From assembly GCA_000467715.1 (NCBI GenBank), contig AJFK01001053.1, positions 1-64,000 of the forward strand: a DNA stretch of 64,000 bases, given 5' to 3'. Both the position numbers and the translations under genes were made by a program. Of this stretch, positions 12,426 to 24,034 are shown one piece after another (the first letter of the stretch is position 1; each line of letters starts with the position of its first letter). This DNA is from Hysterium pulicare CBS 123377. Lineage: Eukaryota; Ascomycota; Dothideomycetes; Hysteriales; Hysteriaceae. The notes under the pieces were generated by a model. It did not search any database. It saw only the letters and a list, made by a program, of their open reading frames with translations, and had not been told where the DNA came from.

Positions 12426-12863
12426 TCAATGGACCCTAACCCTCTCATCCTCCTTCGGCGTGAATATCTCCGTGCTAAGCATCAACACTGCCGGTGCAAC
12501 AATGAGTGCGTCTAGAGTCCCTGTCCGAGATCTCCCCTGGTCGCTCTCCTTACTTCGACACTTGAACGGCGAGAGTGATGAAAGAGAGTGCGCGCGTAGA
12601 CGAGGAGCTTTACTATGGAGGTGTGAGGGAGAGGAAGGCCTGGCAGTAGGAGATGGGATTGGTGGAAGCGGGATGCGGATTTCGGTGAATAGCGGTTCGT
12701 CTGGTTCCATTTCTGGAGTCTGTGAGGGTGTTTGATCGAGAAACTGTGTTGGTGGGGTCTGAGGAGTTGATTGTTGTCGTGGGAGGGCTGGAGATGAGAT
12801 GGTTGGGTGGTGGGTTTCGGGGATTGGGGTTGATGTGGGATTGGAGAGGTGAGGGTCCATCAT
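12426..12863 (-). CDS. small hypothetical protein with hydrophobic C-terminus
   Basis: A single-exon frame of 145 aa starting MMDPHLSNPTSTPIP. The first two thirds are Pro/Thr/Ser-rich and disordered. A short hydrophobic segment near residues 118-133 (LDALIVAPAVLMLSTEIF) is followed by a charged tail. The segment resembles the end of many short fungal orphan proteins, and I infer membrane association weakly. The frame is open for a further 59 codons upstream, but that part looks like leader. No function is assigned; it may be a real lineage gene. Confidence 0.5.
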   Translation of the reverse strand: MMDPHLSNPTSTPIPETHHPTISSPALPRQQSTPQTPPTQFLDQTPSQTPEMEPDEPLFTEIRIPLPPIPSPTARPSSPSHLHSKAPRLRAHSLSSLSPFKCRSKESDQGRSRTGTLDALIVAPAVLMLSTEIFTPKEDERVRVH

Positions 12864-13984
12864 TGTCAAGGGAGATTTTGAAGTGCAAATATGAGGTAGA
12901 GAAAGGAGATTTATGGGAAATTGGCGCGCAATGAATGATAGATTTGCTGTGTGCTCGTTCGAGCTTTCAAGAGTTCGTAAGCCTCGATGATGTCGTAAAG
13001 TCCGAGGGAATAAGTAAAACTGAGAAGTTGAACAAAGCAAGAAAGAAGGTCCTGCTGCGCATCATCTACGTATATACCTACCGTTGCCTGTCGTAATATG
13101 ATATTGAATCGCGGCTGAGTAGTAGTGAGCACCGACGCGCTTCGTACGACTCCTTTCGGAGGCGAAGTACGAGTTACGGCGGACAAGGCTTACAAGGCTG
13201 AGTGGCGCAGTCATCCATCCGCGATGAGCTGCCAAAGGTGAAAGATGGCAGTGCGACTACGATACTGCGGTCTACAGCTTTTCGTGAAAGGATGCAGAGG
13301 ATGAGACTGTTTAAAATGCGTTGCTTCCAAGTGTTGCTTATGATACTAAGCCTATTAGGGAGCACTTTTCCCTAGCCTTCAAGACAAGACATCCTGAAGC
13401 TACTACTATCCGCAACGACTTGAAGATGGCAAATAAGTTGAATGCTCTTTACCGAGTCCAAATTACTTGCATAGGCAGTAGGGCTGATAGCGGTAGGAGC
13501 ACACATGCTTCCTGAGTCCTCGTGTCCATAACCAGCGGTCCAGTCATTAAGAAACCTCGTCCTCTTTTCGTAAGGACGTCCGAGAGTAGGTCTCATCGAA
13601 CAGAATGCGAGGCATGATATGCACATGCTCAGCCCTTTCTACAATCTAAATACACCTTTAGGCACCCGCGGACGTCGCATTTATTTCATCTCACATCTCT
13701 TATAGAAGCAAACACATTTCAAAATATGCCAGTATCCAGAATCAACTTTCATTCTTCAGCTGCATCCTCCCATGTCTGCGGTAGTTATGTCCGGTTACAA
13801 TAGTGCGGTAATACTTGCAGACCGCTCGATGCCTCTGCCGGTCGCCAGCGAATCCACCGGCCTGCAACACTTAAAGAAAGTCGACCGAGTGTTGAGCAAT
13901 AGACTGAGGCTCTACAAGAAGTGTGAAAATTCCCGCGTCTTATAACTTATCCAGCTTTGACGATAAGAACGGAAACTGCGCACG
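12864..13984. other. intergenic region (1.1 kb)
   Basis: I see only short frames without domains. A 57-codon frame starting at the ATG near 13773 precedes the NTF2-like fragment, but I could not join the two by a credible intron. Confidence 0.4.
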
Positions 13985-14191
13985 GACTTGTATGAGACAT
14001 TCATCGAACCTTGGGATATCAGATGCTGGGGCAAATTGGCAGTTGTGACCGCGAAGAGTGAGATAAGGATTGACGGGTCATTGGTCATGGAAGGGTGGAA
14101 TTGCATTACGTTGCATAAGGTGAAGATGGAGGATGTAGAGGATGAGTGGAAGATTACAGCGGTGACGGATTGTTTGGTGAAGCCGGAGTAG
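13985..14191 (+). pseudogene. NTF2/SnoaL-like C-terminal fragment
   Basis: About 68 codons read like the C-terminal half of an NTF2-like fold (SnoaL-type) protein: DLYETFIEPWDIRCWGKLAV, then a polar beta-strand pattern ending WKITAVTDCLVKPE and a stop. There is no in-frame ATG at the 5' end, and an in-frame stop lies at 13964. Just upstream a different frame reads FDDKNGNCA, which suggests either an undetected short intron or a frameshift in a decayed gene. Family likeness is judged by eye and is uncertain. Confidence 0.38.
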
Positions 14192-14579
14192 AGCGAAGGA
14201 GAGTGAAGATGAAAGAGATAGGGTGTTTGGGGATTTACTTTGCAGGTTCTTCGAAGTATGTCTTTATGGTCTCCGTGCTCTCGAAAATGCCAGCAACAAA
14301 TAGAGATCTGGGGTACGAATGTGTGGAGTGGTGGTCAACGGGTTGGTTTAAGATGGGAAATGTCGTCAGCTGTAAGATTTTCATACCAACTCATGAAGCA
14401 CCTCATATATTGGAATTTAAGGACTGAAAATCATCTGTCTGTTGTCTGACTAATGCTTACTTAAAATCGATGTGCGCCGTACCATAATTTCGTTACTTTC
14501 ATCCCGCGTCATGTCAAACAACGACACGCAACCCTGCGCCTCCGACGAGTCCGCTATACAGGCTACAATATCGCATCAT
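14192..14579. other. intergenic region
   Basis: Nothing recognisable is present between the NTF2-like fragment and the 3' end of the secreted-protein gene. Confidence 0.45.
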
Positions 14580-15277
14580 CTAAACTCCCTCACCCCAAGG
14601 CTCCCAAATATTGTGTACACGCGATAGACCCAAAAGTCCACGCTCTTCGCCGTCACCATCGTCCTCAGCCTTCTCATCCTTTTCTTCATTCTCCGGAATA
14701 CTCAGCTCCTTCGGCATTTCCGTAACTTCGAAGAGGCGGCAGCAGTAGTTATGGGCATCATCCTTTCCGGTACGGCAATCCTCTACTCTCCAGTGATCCT
14801 TGAATGACTTGCAGGCTTTCTTGGTGATGGAGGAACTGCCCGTGCCCGTGTGTTTGCTGGAGTAATTTGTAAGTTTTGCTCGTGTCAAGGCAGGACAGAA
14901 GAGGACGTACACTCTGTTGAACTCCGCTTCATACATGAACCACCAACCGTTCTGCAGCCACACGTCCGTGAAATCCTCCTTGCTATGGAATAGCGTAAGT
15001 AATGGCCCTGAACCCACATTATAGTACATACCAGATATGATGAGGCTTGTATTTTCTGCCGGTCTTCGTGAGGCATTTCCAAGAGGGTGTTAGTGAGAAG
15101 CAGCGAGCTAGACGTGAAGGTACTTACGACTTGTCCAGGATCAGTAGACCCGTAATCATCATTTGGATCGGCGTGCTTGTCTTGGACGATATCGGTTGTG
15201 TTCAAGGCAGTGGGCAAAGCGTGAACGACAATCGCAGATGCGGCGATGGCGCCGAAGAGGTAGCTCTTGAGAAACAT
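14580..15277 (-). CDS. small secreted cysteine-containing protein (candidate effector)
   Basis: Four exons: 15128-15277, 15032-15063 (32 nt), 14911-14982 and 14580-14856, giving 176 aa. The N-terminus MFLKSYLFGAIAASAIVVHA is a clear signal peptide with probable cleavage after residue 20. The mature protein has five cysteines (HHICKED, KKACKSF, VEDCRTG, HNYCCRL), two of them adjacent. It ends in an acidic Glu/Asp/Lys-rich tail, then LLGLSRVHNIWEPWG. Splice joins give one continuous frame and use good donors (GTAAGT, GTATGT, GTACGT). A 14-nt alternative second exon is also in phase. No family is recognised. Size, secretion and cysteine content fit a fungal secreted effector or adhesion-type protein, but this is inference. 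Confidence 0.62.
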
Positions 15278-16811
15278 GATTGAGATTTGCGATTCGAGAT
15301 GGTAAAGCTGGATTTGCTGGGTTGCAAGGGTCTCGAGAGATGTTCGCTTTATCGGCTGCAGGAGACATAGCGAGGATCGTGTAGAGGAGACCGAGAAATT
15401 TGTACCGCTCCTACCATGTTGAACCAAGGAAGATTGTTGAGTGGTGATGTAAAGCCAAGTTGCCGTCCTTTGGTAGATGTGGTCAGCGTGATAACCCGCA
15501 TCGTCATCTATGTTCCGTGCACCCCCTCAATGTATAGAAGTCCATGGTTTCTTCCTCACTTGGTCGATACCTTATGGAGGGGCATATTGATAAACTTAAT
15601 AGTTCTGAATGTGTTTCTTCGACATGGAGCGATGGATTTAAGTTGCCTAAACCATTAAAAATCCCCGATCAATGCCACTTGTCCAAATGCAGGCAATAAG
15701 TCTGCTTTATTGGCTAGTGATATGAAGAAAGGAAAAGGAGCTAACACTGTTTTAAGAGATGTAAGGGAAGGGTCATGGTGATTTTATGACATCGAACACG
15801 GGAGAGAAAAGCGCTCCCGTAGTGACATCAAAGAGAGATATTGATACCTTGACCGTTTCAAATGCGGAGCACGATACATGCGAGAGACGAAGAGTAAGAT
15901 TGATTTGATACAATAAGATTCCTAGTATCTGTATGTAGCTTTAAGGAAACTAGCCACCGGGTCCTCGTCACTGTTGAATTCGGGTAGATGAGCCAAAGCG
16001 CACCTTTGGCCCAAAACTAATCGAAGTTTCGATATGCATGACAGGTGGTATTTCAATTGATGTGTAAAGATAATGTTTTTGCGGTGAGAAAGCTCTCAAA
16101 TAGTTGACGTGAAGTCCGGGGTATCTCGCGTCAGTGCAGGGCAACACGAGCCTGGCCGCGGGCTTTCGTACTTCCGCACGTAGAGACTGTAGATATCATC
16201 CGCGGTTCCCCGTCCTTCGAGCCACACATCACTTGGCCAGGCATTAACGGAGTCTTTATATGCTGGTATACAGTTGCGATCTCCATAGGCTGCAAGGCTG
16301 CTTCATAGCTACAACCAACGTCTTTCCTATGTGAATCTCCACAGCCACGACAGCCACGATCATGCCTTGCTGCCTTCGAGGCCCGAGACATCATGTTCTG
16401 CACCCTGAGGCAGGAAACCCGATACTATCTTGAACCCTGGTGAGTAGGTTTTCAGGAAGAATGAAGAGCCTTTGGCTTAGTTTTCCGCGCGACGTACGAT
16501 GTACAGCTGGAGTACAGTAACACGGCAGCTGCACGTGAGCTCTCGCTGTACATTTTCAAACCAATGGTCATTTGCTTCTTGTTATTCATAATTTCACTAG
16601 GTTTTGTTGAACCCTCATCGTATTCTTCAGTTCGATGCGATAATGTCCTCGTAGAAAGGGTCTTCGAAGCGCCGCTGTATGAACGGTGGCGCAGCAAACG
16701 CCTCCAAGAACGCCTTGCCAGTCCGCAATCTCGAAGGAAGTGTATAAAGGAAGAACAAACTCAAACGTTTGCTTCGGATATACAATTCTGAATGCTTTCA
16801 AGCAACCGATA
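15278..16811. other. intergenic region (1.5 kb)
   Basis: A divergent promoter region between the secreted protein (-) and the F-box gene (+). The open frames are short and lack domain signs. Confidence 0.5.
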
Positions 16812-18576
16812 ATGTCCGGGGAATCTAAGCACTCCGTTGGCAAGTTCGAACAAGCACATCCTCGGATTGGATTTGCTGATTTGTGCGATGATGTCCAATA
16901 CCTTGTCTTAAAAGACCTCGATGTCAGCTCTCCACAAACGATGTTGGGTCTCGCGATGGTATCGAAATTCTGCAATCGAATTGCCACACCATTCATATAC
17001 CGGAGCATTACGTTGTCCAGTAAGAATTCGGAGAAGTCTCCGGATGCGAGGCTGCTTTGGACTCGCCTCCTAGACACACATGAGGAAAATAGCGTAGCAA
17101 GATTTGTCCGTCACCTTACAGTTCACGACGAAGTGCCGCCTGTCGAAGATCTCGAGAAGCTTCTCAATAATTTGAGCAACCTTTTGTCCTTCAGGTCAGT
17201 TTGTCCATGTAATTCTCCAACTGATCTAACCGAGCAATTAGTTGGGCCTCCTCTGCATGGATACCGAGCGTGATTCTTGCTAAAATCCAATCGAAATGGC
17301 CTGAGATTCGGTTGAACGTCTGTAATAATAATCGGCATAAAGCCAAAGCAGAAGACAGACCTATGGATGTTCAGCTCTTATCAGCGCCTCAACTTACATC
17401 CTTGGACTACACGATTTTCTATTTTGTGGGCTCCGGAGACTCAGAAGGGTATTCAGAGTATAACCAACTAACAAGTCTATTGCTCCGCAGCCCCAGACTC
17501 CGGACCCTCCGCCTCATCGGACAGTCCAATCGAGTAATGGATAGGTCCACCGAAAATTATGGTCCTCTACGTCTCAACCTTCACCATACTTCCCAAATGC
17601 CGCCGCTCGAGGAGCTGAAGATTGTGACTGAATATAAGCATCAGCAATCCTATGTCTTCACAAAGGATCACTGCTTGGCCTGGCGAACCATGGATTGGAC
17701 GCGCTTGAAAAGACTCGACTTCGAAGACACTTGTCCAGGTATCTTCTTCTCGGAGCTTACTGGGGTCATACCCGCTTTGAAGTCCCTAAGATTAGGTTTT
17801 CGTACGATTCCGCGCACTGATACCGTGTGCGGCTTCAACGTCGACGCTGTTCGTCGATTCCTTGATGCTCTTTCCGGAATAGAGCATCTTGAAATAAGTA
17901 ACGGTGTTCAAGCACTAGAAGAGTTATGGGATGTCATCGTCAAGCATAAGGGTACTTTGCGGACACTGTCTTTTCCTATGGGAAGGGCTTTCTCTTCAAC
18001 ATTGCAGCCTCTCAATGTCAGCCATGTCATCCAGATGAGCGAGTTCCCTGTGCTGGATCATGTAGGGATACCAGTCCCAAAGTGGGAATCAACTGATACG
18101 ATCTCTGGTAAACGCGAGGTGTGTATTCCTTTCCAAAGTTGAATAGTCCACAAGCTAAAACCTGCGAACACCTTCAGCCATCGCCAGAATTCATATCTGC
18201 GCTTTGCAAGCTTCCACATATGAGAGTCTTGGACCTCTACGTGTACATCAGCTTCGCAGCTTCGGCATTTTCCGCGGAATATGACCAAGACATGTACGGT
18301 TCCTTCCCCTTGCCGCCTCTTGACATCTATTGTCGGACCTTTGCCATCGATGTTATGGAACAGGCTCATAAGAGTGATGCCGCACGGCTGGAGATGCTGA
18401 ATCTCCGGTTTTCCAGGACCGAACTAGCAGATCGTCATCAGGCTTTTCGCGTCGAATCGTCCCTGTCCATCAAGCGTTCAGAAAGAGACGATGCAGATTC
18501 TTTGGATCACGACAGAAAGTATAAAATTACTGGCCCCGAGGAATGGAAAGATGCTCCATTCTGGCCCACACGGTAA
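16812..18576 (+). CDS. F-box-like protein
   Basis: Three exons: 16812-17194, 17242-18107 and 18155-18576, giving 556 aa. An F-box-like segment lies near residues 17-60 (FADLCDDVQYLVLKDLDVSS, then VSKFCNRIATPFIYRSI). The rest has the leucine-rich helical pattern common in fungal F-box proteins, with repeats such as SLLLRSPRLRTLRLIG and LKRLDFEDT. It would act as a substrate adaptor of an SCF ubiquitin ligase; the substrate is unknown. Introns are 47 nt each. The stop codon at 18574 sits inside a perfect donor-like sequence (CG|GTAAGG). A splice to an acceptor near 18695 would add only a few residues, so the C-terminus is slightly uncertain. Confidence 0.75.
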
Positions 18577-18935
18577 GGAGATTGGCCTTGGGATGCTCGG
18601 TGATGGTCGAGGCTTTCCTATATAAGGTTGGATCAAGTGGAATGGGCGAAGGGATCTTCAGATCATGACATGCTATTATTTTCTCAATTTTAGTTTTCTT
18701 GGCCTGATGAAGTAAGGGTGTGCTGTACACATTTGCACTGGAAGTTTATCATAGGTCTTACCGGCCCGAATACGCTCACTGCGGGAACCAAAATGGGGGC
18801 CCTGCATAACCAGGCGCAACTTAGGTATGCCTGACGTGTAACCTGTAGTTGGAAATTGTACCCCCGGCAACCCAGATGTGGCATCTTGGATGTTTTTGCG
18901 TCCATTTTGGACACGGTAGATACCCGTATAAGCTG
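18577..18935. other. intergenic region between convergent genes
   Basis: No gene is recognised between the F-box gene and the HET fragment. Confidence 0.5.
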
Positions 18936-19565
18936 CTAAACTAACCCTACAGCAATACATTTGGAGATTTCCATTGCCTCTCCATCCATGATACCGTCAA
19001 TGTATGCTTCTCCTATAAGTTGATGTTGTCCGAATTGACGCCGAAGAATAAACGGAACCTGTGCGCCTCTGATCAGTGCAACGACGTCGCCTTGTTGAAA
19101 CTGCTCGGAACTAAGAACCAGATGTCCCATTTTAGTAACGAATGGAAGTCGTCCCAAGCTTTTCCCAATGATCTCCGAGTCCAGCTTTGGAAGTACTGCA
19201 AATCTGCTCTTGACCATATCTTTGACAGCTTTGTCAGCCAAAAACTGTCGGGCCTCTGATTTGACACGACTATTCTTGATGTTCTTAATGCCCTTCTGCA
19301 GGAGAACTATAGCATCGACGAAACGATCATCTCCAACTCTCGCCAGTGCTCCATTTTGCCATCCAACGCCTCCAATTGAACTTCTCGCCGCTGCAAGTAG
19401 ACGGGCCCTAAAGTTCTTGTAAACTTGCTTGCTGTAGTACGTAAGGCGGATAAATTCAAGCAGCCACTCTATTGGCCACGAGAACGTCTCACAATGGGTG
19501 AAGGGATCGTTCGTGTCATATTGATATTGCAGTGCTGGCGGTGATATTTCCAACACATCCACCAC
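18936..19565 (-). pseudogene. truncated heterokaryon-incompatibility (HET) protein, C-terminal part only
   Basis: A 209-codon frame matches the C-terminal region of large fungal HET-domain proteins. Its key mark is GDVVALIRGAQVPFILR, followed by YQLIGEAYVDG-like HQLIGEAYIDGIMDGEAM. The N-terminal HET domain, normally the first 150-200 residues, is absent. Only about 260 bp separate this frame from the MFS gene, and an in-frame stop lies directly upstream of 19565. No ATG opens the conserved part. HET proteins trigger cell death after fusion of unlike strains. This copy looks like a relic, or a solitary 3' piece left by rearrangement. Confidence 0.65.
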
Positions 19566-19826
19566 GGGAGGCTATAGATTCCTCGAGAACGACGTTACCA
19601 AGGTCAAACGGTATATGCAGACAGCGAAGAGAGTCGTCACGAGGTAGATACGCAGCGTAGAGTCTAAAAAGTCTTCATATCTACTGTGGTCTATTGATCG
19701 CTAACACATTTGTCAGAACGTATATGGTATACAACGCAAGAAGGAAAGTGGAGAATGCGAAAACGGTCCCCACCAAACGCCTCCGATGCATTCGAACAGT
19801 GAAAACGCCGTCTCTACACCAGTTCT

Positions 19827-21878
19827 TTAAACGCTCTCGAAGACTTCCTTTTCCTTCTCCTCTTGACTCTTCGAAACATCCTCTTCTCTTCGTAAAAGCC
19901 TTTCTTCCCGCTCAGCCGCCTTCGCTCTCTTCCTCTCCAATTTCGCCCTGTCCTCCCTCATCTGCCTGATCAACGTGCTCTTGGAGCGGATCTTATGTCC
20001 GTATTTGTAGAAGATGACGGGGATCGGGACGAGCGCTAGTTCCAATAGCCCTAACATGGTGCCTGCAAGCTTGTAAGCAAATTTCTGTCTCAAGACATAC
20101 ATTTCTTCAGTGGGACTGCATTTACCTGCCCAGTGAGGTCCTAGCTTCCTGTACATCGCCGGTCCCGCCAGTGGTAGACTGCCTCCGATTGCAGACCTGA
20201 GGACAGCATTCCCGGCAAGCGCCGAGGCGGCATAGATGCCGTAGCTGTGTACGAGGTAATTTGAGGCGTAGATGAAGACAGCGCAGTTACCTGCTCCAAA
20301 TGGAATGCCGGCTAATATAGGAGCTATCCAATGTACATTGGGGGTGCAAGTCTTTTTTTTCGAAGTCAGCCGTATTCGGTTGAGATTTCGAGGGAGATCT
20401 GCTTACCCACGCAAATATCAACTCGCCAACGGGAAGGCTAACGGCGGCAATGCATACTATGCTGACCATGGCTTCCGGGGGCGGCTTTCCGGTTTCTGGG
20501 TCTGATTTGTGCGAATTGATCATGCGGCGGATGAGAGGTTCGGAGGCTATGACCACAATCCCGCCGACGCCGAGTCCGATGTAAGATAAGCCTGTTATTC
20601 CGGGGGACCAGCCTCTTAATTCGGAGAAGATGATTGGATACGCAACGAAGCAGAGATAGAGGAATGCGTAAACAACCGCTATATAAAGGTTCCAGAAGAT
20701 GCTGGGATCCGTTAGCTAGATTTACTGTGACGGGAAAAAGATGGGGTCTACCAGATTGGTTCTTTAACAGCCATAGATAGAGGACGCGTCAAATTCTCTT
20801 TCAGCATGGGCCAAAATTCTTTCTTGGAATCATATCTGCTGAACCATCGATTGTCGCCCGTTTCTTTGCGCTTTTTGGCGGCTTTTTTACGGAGGATCGC
20901 AGGAGCATAGGTTTCTTTAACGAGGCAGAGCATGCAAAATGATACACCGGATCCAATCATGATGACCCAGTTATCCCATCGCCATCCGAGGTATTGGTAC
21001 ACAAATCCTCCAACGAGGGGACCCATGACAGGCTAGGTATCCCTGACTGTCAGTATTCTATTTCGACGTTCGGAGGTAATATGGAGATCTACGCACGCCA
21101 TTCATAGGGCCCAAGGACCAGATACTAAAAGCGAGTGCGCGGTACTCGTCACTCACTATATCACTGACCGTTCCGGGAGAATTGCTGATCATAGCAGACC
21201 TACTCCGGGGTTAGCAAACACTTTTGCTGGCATAGCTCTCCCGTGAAGACCTGCTTACCCGGCGAACGCGCCAAAGAATCGTGTAACCAGAATTGTTGGG
21301 AGATTTTTAGCCAGCCCGCAAGGTATGACCAGCACGATAAACAATAACCCAGAAATAAGGAAGACAGGCCTTCGTCCGTACATCTCGCTGAGCGGAGCTA
21401 GAATCACGGAGCCCAATGCAAGACCTATTAGATAAGTCGTGATTCCTAATACCACTAATGTCTCGCTCTTTATGTTGAAATCTGACATCATGCCTGGAAC
21501 ACCGGCGGAATAGGAGGTCGAGTACATGACGACTATTAACGTGGAGTATGACACGATTGCGAGTATCAATGCCTTGTGTGCCATGCTCCATTCCTGAGGG
21601 TTCTCCGCGTCTTCGAAGTCGATCTCGAAGGCAGGGTCAGTCGTCATCGTGCTCACTCTGCTTGCTATCTGCGAGAGCCGGTTTCCTCCCTCAACCCCAT
21701 TTCGTTTAGCTGTGCGACTTTGACTATGGTATATGGACTGTGTGATAGACTCGATGGATTCGGTGGATATTGATAGCGAGGATCTTGCTGAAGAGGGAGT
21801 TTTGCGTTCTACGTCGATATCAATGTTTTTGTCTCCCGAGGTGCCTGGACGCATCGAGGAGATGTCCTCCTCGGCCAT
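19827..21878 (-). CDS. DHA1-type MFS multidrug/polyamine transporter
   Basis: Six exons: 21259-21878, 21097-21199, 20752-21032, 20407-20701, 20126-20351 and 19827-20062, giving 586 aa. A Ser-rich cytosolic N-terminus of ~100 residues precedes 12 predicted membrane segments. The MFS motif A is LAPLSEMYGRRPVF, and the DHA1 antiporter motif is near LGPMNGPVMGPLVGGF. A charged central loop sits between segments 6 and 7, and the C-terminus is highly charged and coiled (REDRAKLERKRAKAAEREER). It is a plasma-membrane drug:H+ antiporter of the fluconazole/polyamine-resistance type; the substrate is unknown. Its neighbours (SDR, UbiA prenyltransferase) leave open a metabolite-export role. Intron 4's acceptor has an A-rich rather than pyrimidine-rich run. 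Confidence 0.9.
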
Positions 21879-22830
21879 TGAATCGAATTAAAGGTGCGAT
21901 ATTACTGAAGTCTATTACGACGAAGTTGTTCTGAACATTAATTCTGCTCTTGAAATATTGAGTTCAGTATTCGATGCTGCCCAACAAAGCAATCGAGAAG
22001 CATGCACCACAAGTCAAAAAAAAAGATAAGAGATGGAAGCAAGCGGAAAAATGCCGAGGACGATTTCCCCATGGTTATAACAATCCGCAACAGGCCTAAG
22101 ACGTGGGGCGTTCCCGTCTAAGGCGACATCTTTGATCGTGCCGGTTTTCCACTAGGCCCTGCTTCCCTAACTGTACCTGGGCAGGTAGCGATTCATTCGA
22201 GCTCCGTTAGCGGAGGTCCACATGCCCATCTTATCGTCGGCATGATTTAGTGGGAGCTCCTTTCGCAGTTTCAATCTGATGGGTATCTTTGCTCTCTGTA
22301 ACACCTTTTATCAGGTGCAATGTGGGTAAGCATTCGCGTTCGCACGTTCGAGGAAAAACAAAGGAGGTGGCTTTCGGCACGCGGAATGATTACCGCAATG
22401 TGCCCGAGCTCCACATCCACCACCACGGCGACAGTCTCTCGTCATGCGTCTGGGGAGGCATCAGTTTGGCGAACCATTTAGTCTGCCATGCATATCTCTT
22501 CTACTCGCCTGGGAGAAATCATGGAATACGTTACCTTGCCAGCGTTTCTACGACGTTGGCAGCCTCTCCTTGTACCGACCATGACAGGATTAAGCCCTCG
22601 ATGACATTCCCCCATTCCAGAATTCATTGATCGACTTCATGTATATTCACAACCCCATGGTATACTTTGATGCAGAAGTAGGATCGAATTTAGAAAGCCC
22701 ATCGAGAGTTTCAGTATATTCGTTCCTGTAGATCTTTCGCGTAACCGCGTAGACGTCATGATGCTGAAATGTGTATGCACTCCTCTTTTTGCCATAAACA
22801 AACCTCATAGACCTATATTTCCCATCCAGC
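21879..22830. promoter_or_regulatory. divergent promoter region of MFS and SDR genes
   Basis: 952 bp between divergent starts. Open frames here lack domain signs. Control elements for both genes probably lie here. Confidence 0.4.
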
Positions 22831-24034
22831 ATGCTCAATCTTTTCTCTCGTGCAGCTCCTACGATACGAAAGTCTTTCACTACGAGATCTAGTTATACCA
22901 TCATACGAACAATGGCGTCTGGCAAAGCATCCAACGAACAATTGAAGGGTTCCAAACTCTTTGACGTCTCTCACGTCACGGCTCTCGTGACTGGAGGCGG
23001 AACAGGAATTGGACTTATGATTACCCAGGCTCTTGTAGCAAACGGTGCTAAGGTCTATATCACATCACGAAGAGGCGAAGTCTTGCAGCAGACAGACAAA
23101 GTGTATGATACGGGCTCCGGACAAATCATTCCGTGAGTTATCCCTTCCGTATACCAGAGACATTTATTGATGGCTATGTAGTCTTCAGGGCGATTGTAGC
23201 GATAAATCAGATATCCAGCGTCTTGCAGATGAGGTCTCACAGAAAGAACCAAAGGGCATACAGCTCCTAGTCAACAATGCCGGCATTGCACGTGATGACC
23301 CTACCAAGTTCTCGACAAATGGCCAGCCTGACATGAAAGATGCTCAAGCCATCTCCTCCCATTTCCTGAAGTCCGAACCGCAAAGCTGGGCGGATACATT
23401 CCAGACCAACGTCACGGGCCACTACTTCATGTCAATGGCTTTCCTTCCCCTACTCGCCAAAGGAGGAAAAGTCACACCAGGGTACTCTTCCAGTATCGTC
23501 AATGTCTCCAGCATTTCAGGAGCCATGAAAGGAAGTAGCAGTGGGCAGTTTGCCTATGCATGCTCCAAGGCGGCTGATACGCATTTAGTGAGCATGCTTG
23601 CCTCCACATTCGCGGAAACGAAAGTTCGAGTCAATTGCATTGCACCTGGTCTTTTCCCTAGCGAGGTATGAGCTTCCCCGAATGCTTATAGGACGTTATA
23701 TAATTTTAATACCTGGCATTAGATGACCACCGGGGAGTCTGGCGATGATAACAAGTCTGTCATCGACAAGGAACTAGGGAATCCAGCCGGTCAGTATCAC
23801 ATTCCATTGATTTGAAGCATGTTCACTCCACTTACATCATCTTTAGGACGTCCGGGTAATGACTTCGACATGGCAGCCACTATTCTATTCCTCGCTGGTC
23901 CAGGCGGTGTGTTCTATAACGAGCAGATCCTATATCCAGATGGAGGTACGCTGTCACAACTTTATTTTCATCGCGTGGGAGTTGAAAACTAACCAGACCC
24001 AGGAAATACTTTGGTACAACCTGCATCGAAGTAG
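22831..24034 (+). CDS. short-chain dehydrogenase/reductase (RhlG-like)
   Basis: Five exons: 22831-23132, 23182-23665, 23723-23789, 23847-23945 and 24003-24034, giving 327 aa. It is a classical SDR with the cofactor motif TGGGTGIG near residue 54, LVNNAG, the catalytic Ser in VNVSSISG, and YACSK as the YxxxK motif. The first ~27 residues (MLNLFSRAAPTIRKSFTTRS) are basic and Ser/Arg-rich like a mitochondrial presequence. A second ATG (MASGKAS) gives a cytosolic form. The sequence resembles fungal relatives of the 3-oxoacyl-ACP reductase/RhlG group and is probably NADP-dependent. The substrate is unknown. It is followed 0.8 kb later by the UbiA gene on the same strand. Confidence 0.9.

Noticed and set aside
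12426-13040. Long form (204 aa) of the small hypothetical protein
   Set aside because: The first 59 codons read like leader and do not begin with an ATG; the ATG at 12863 is preferred.
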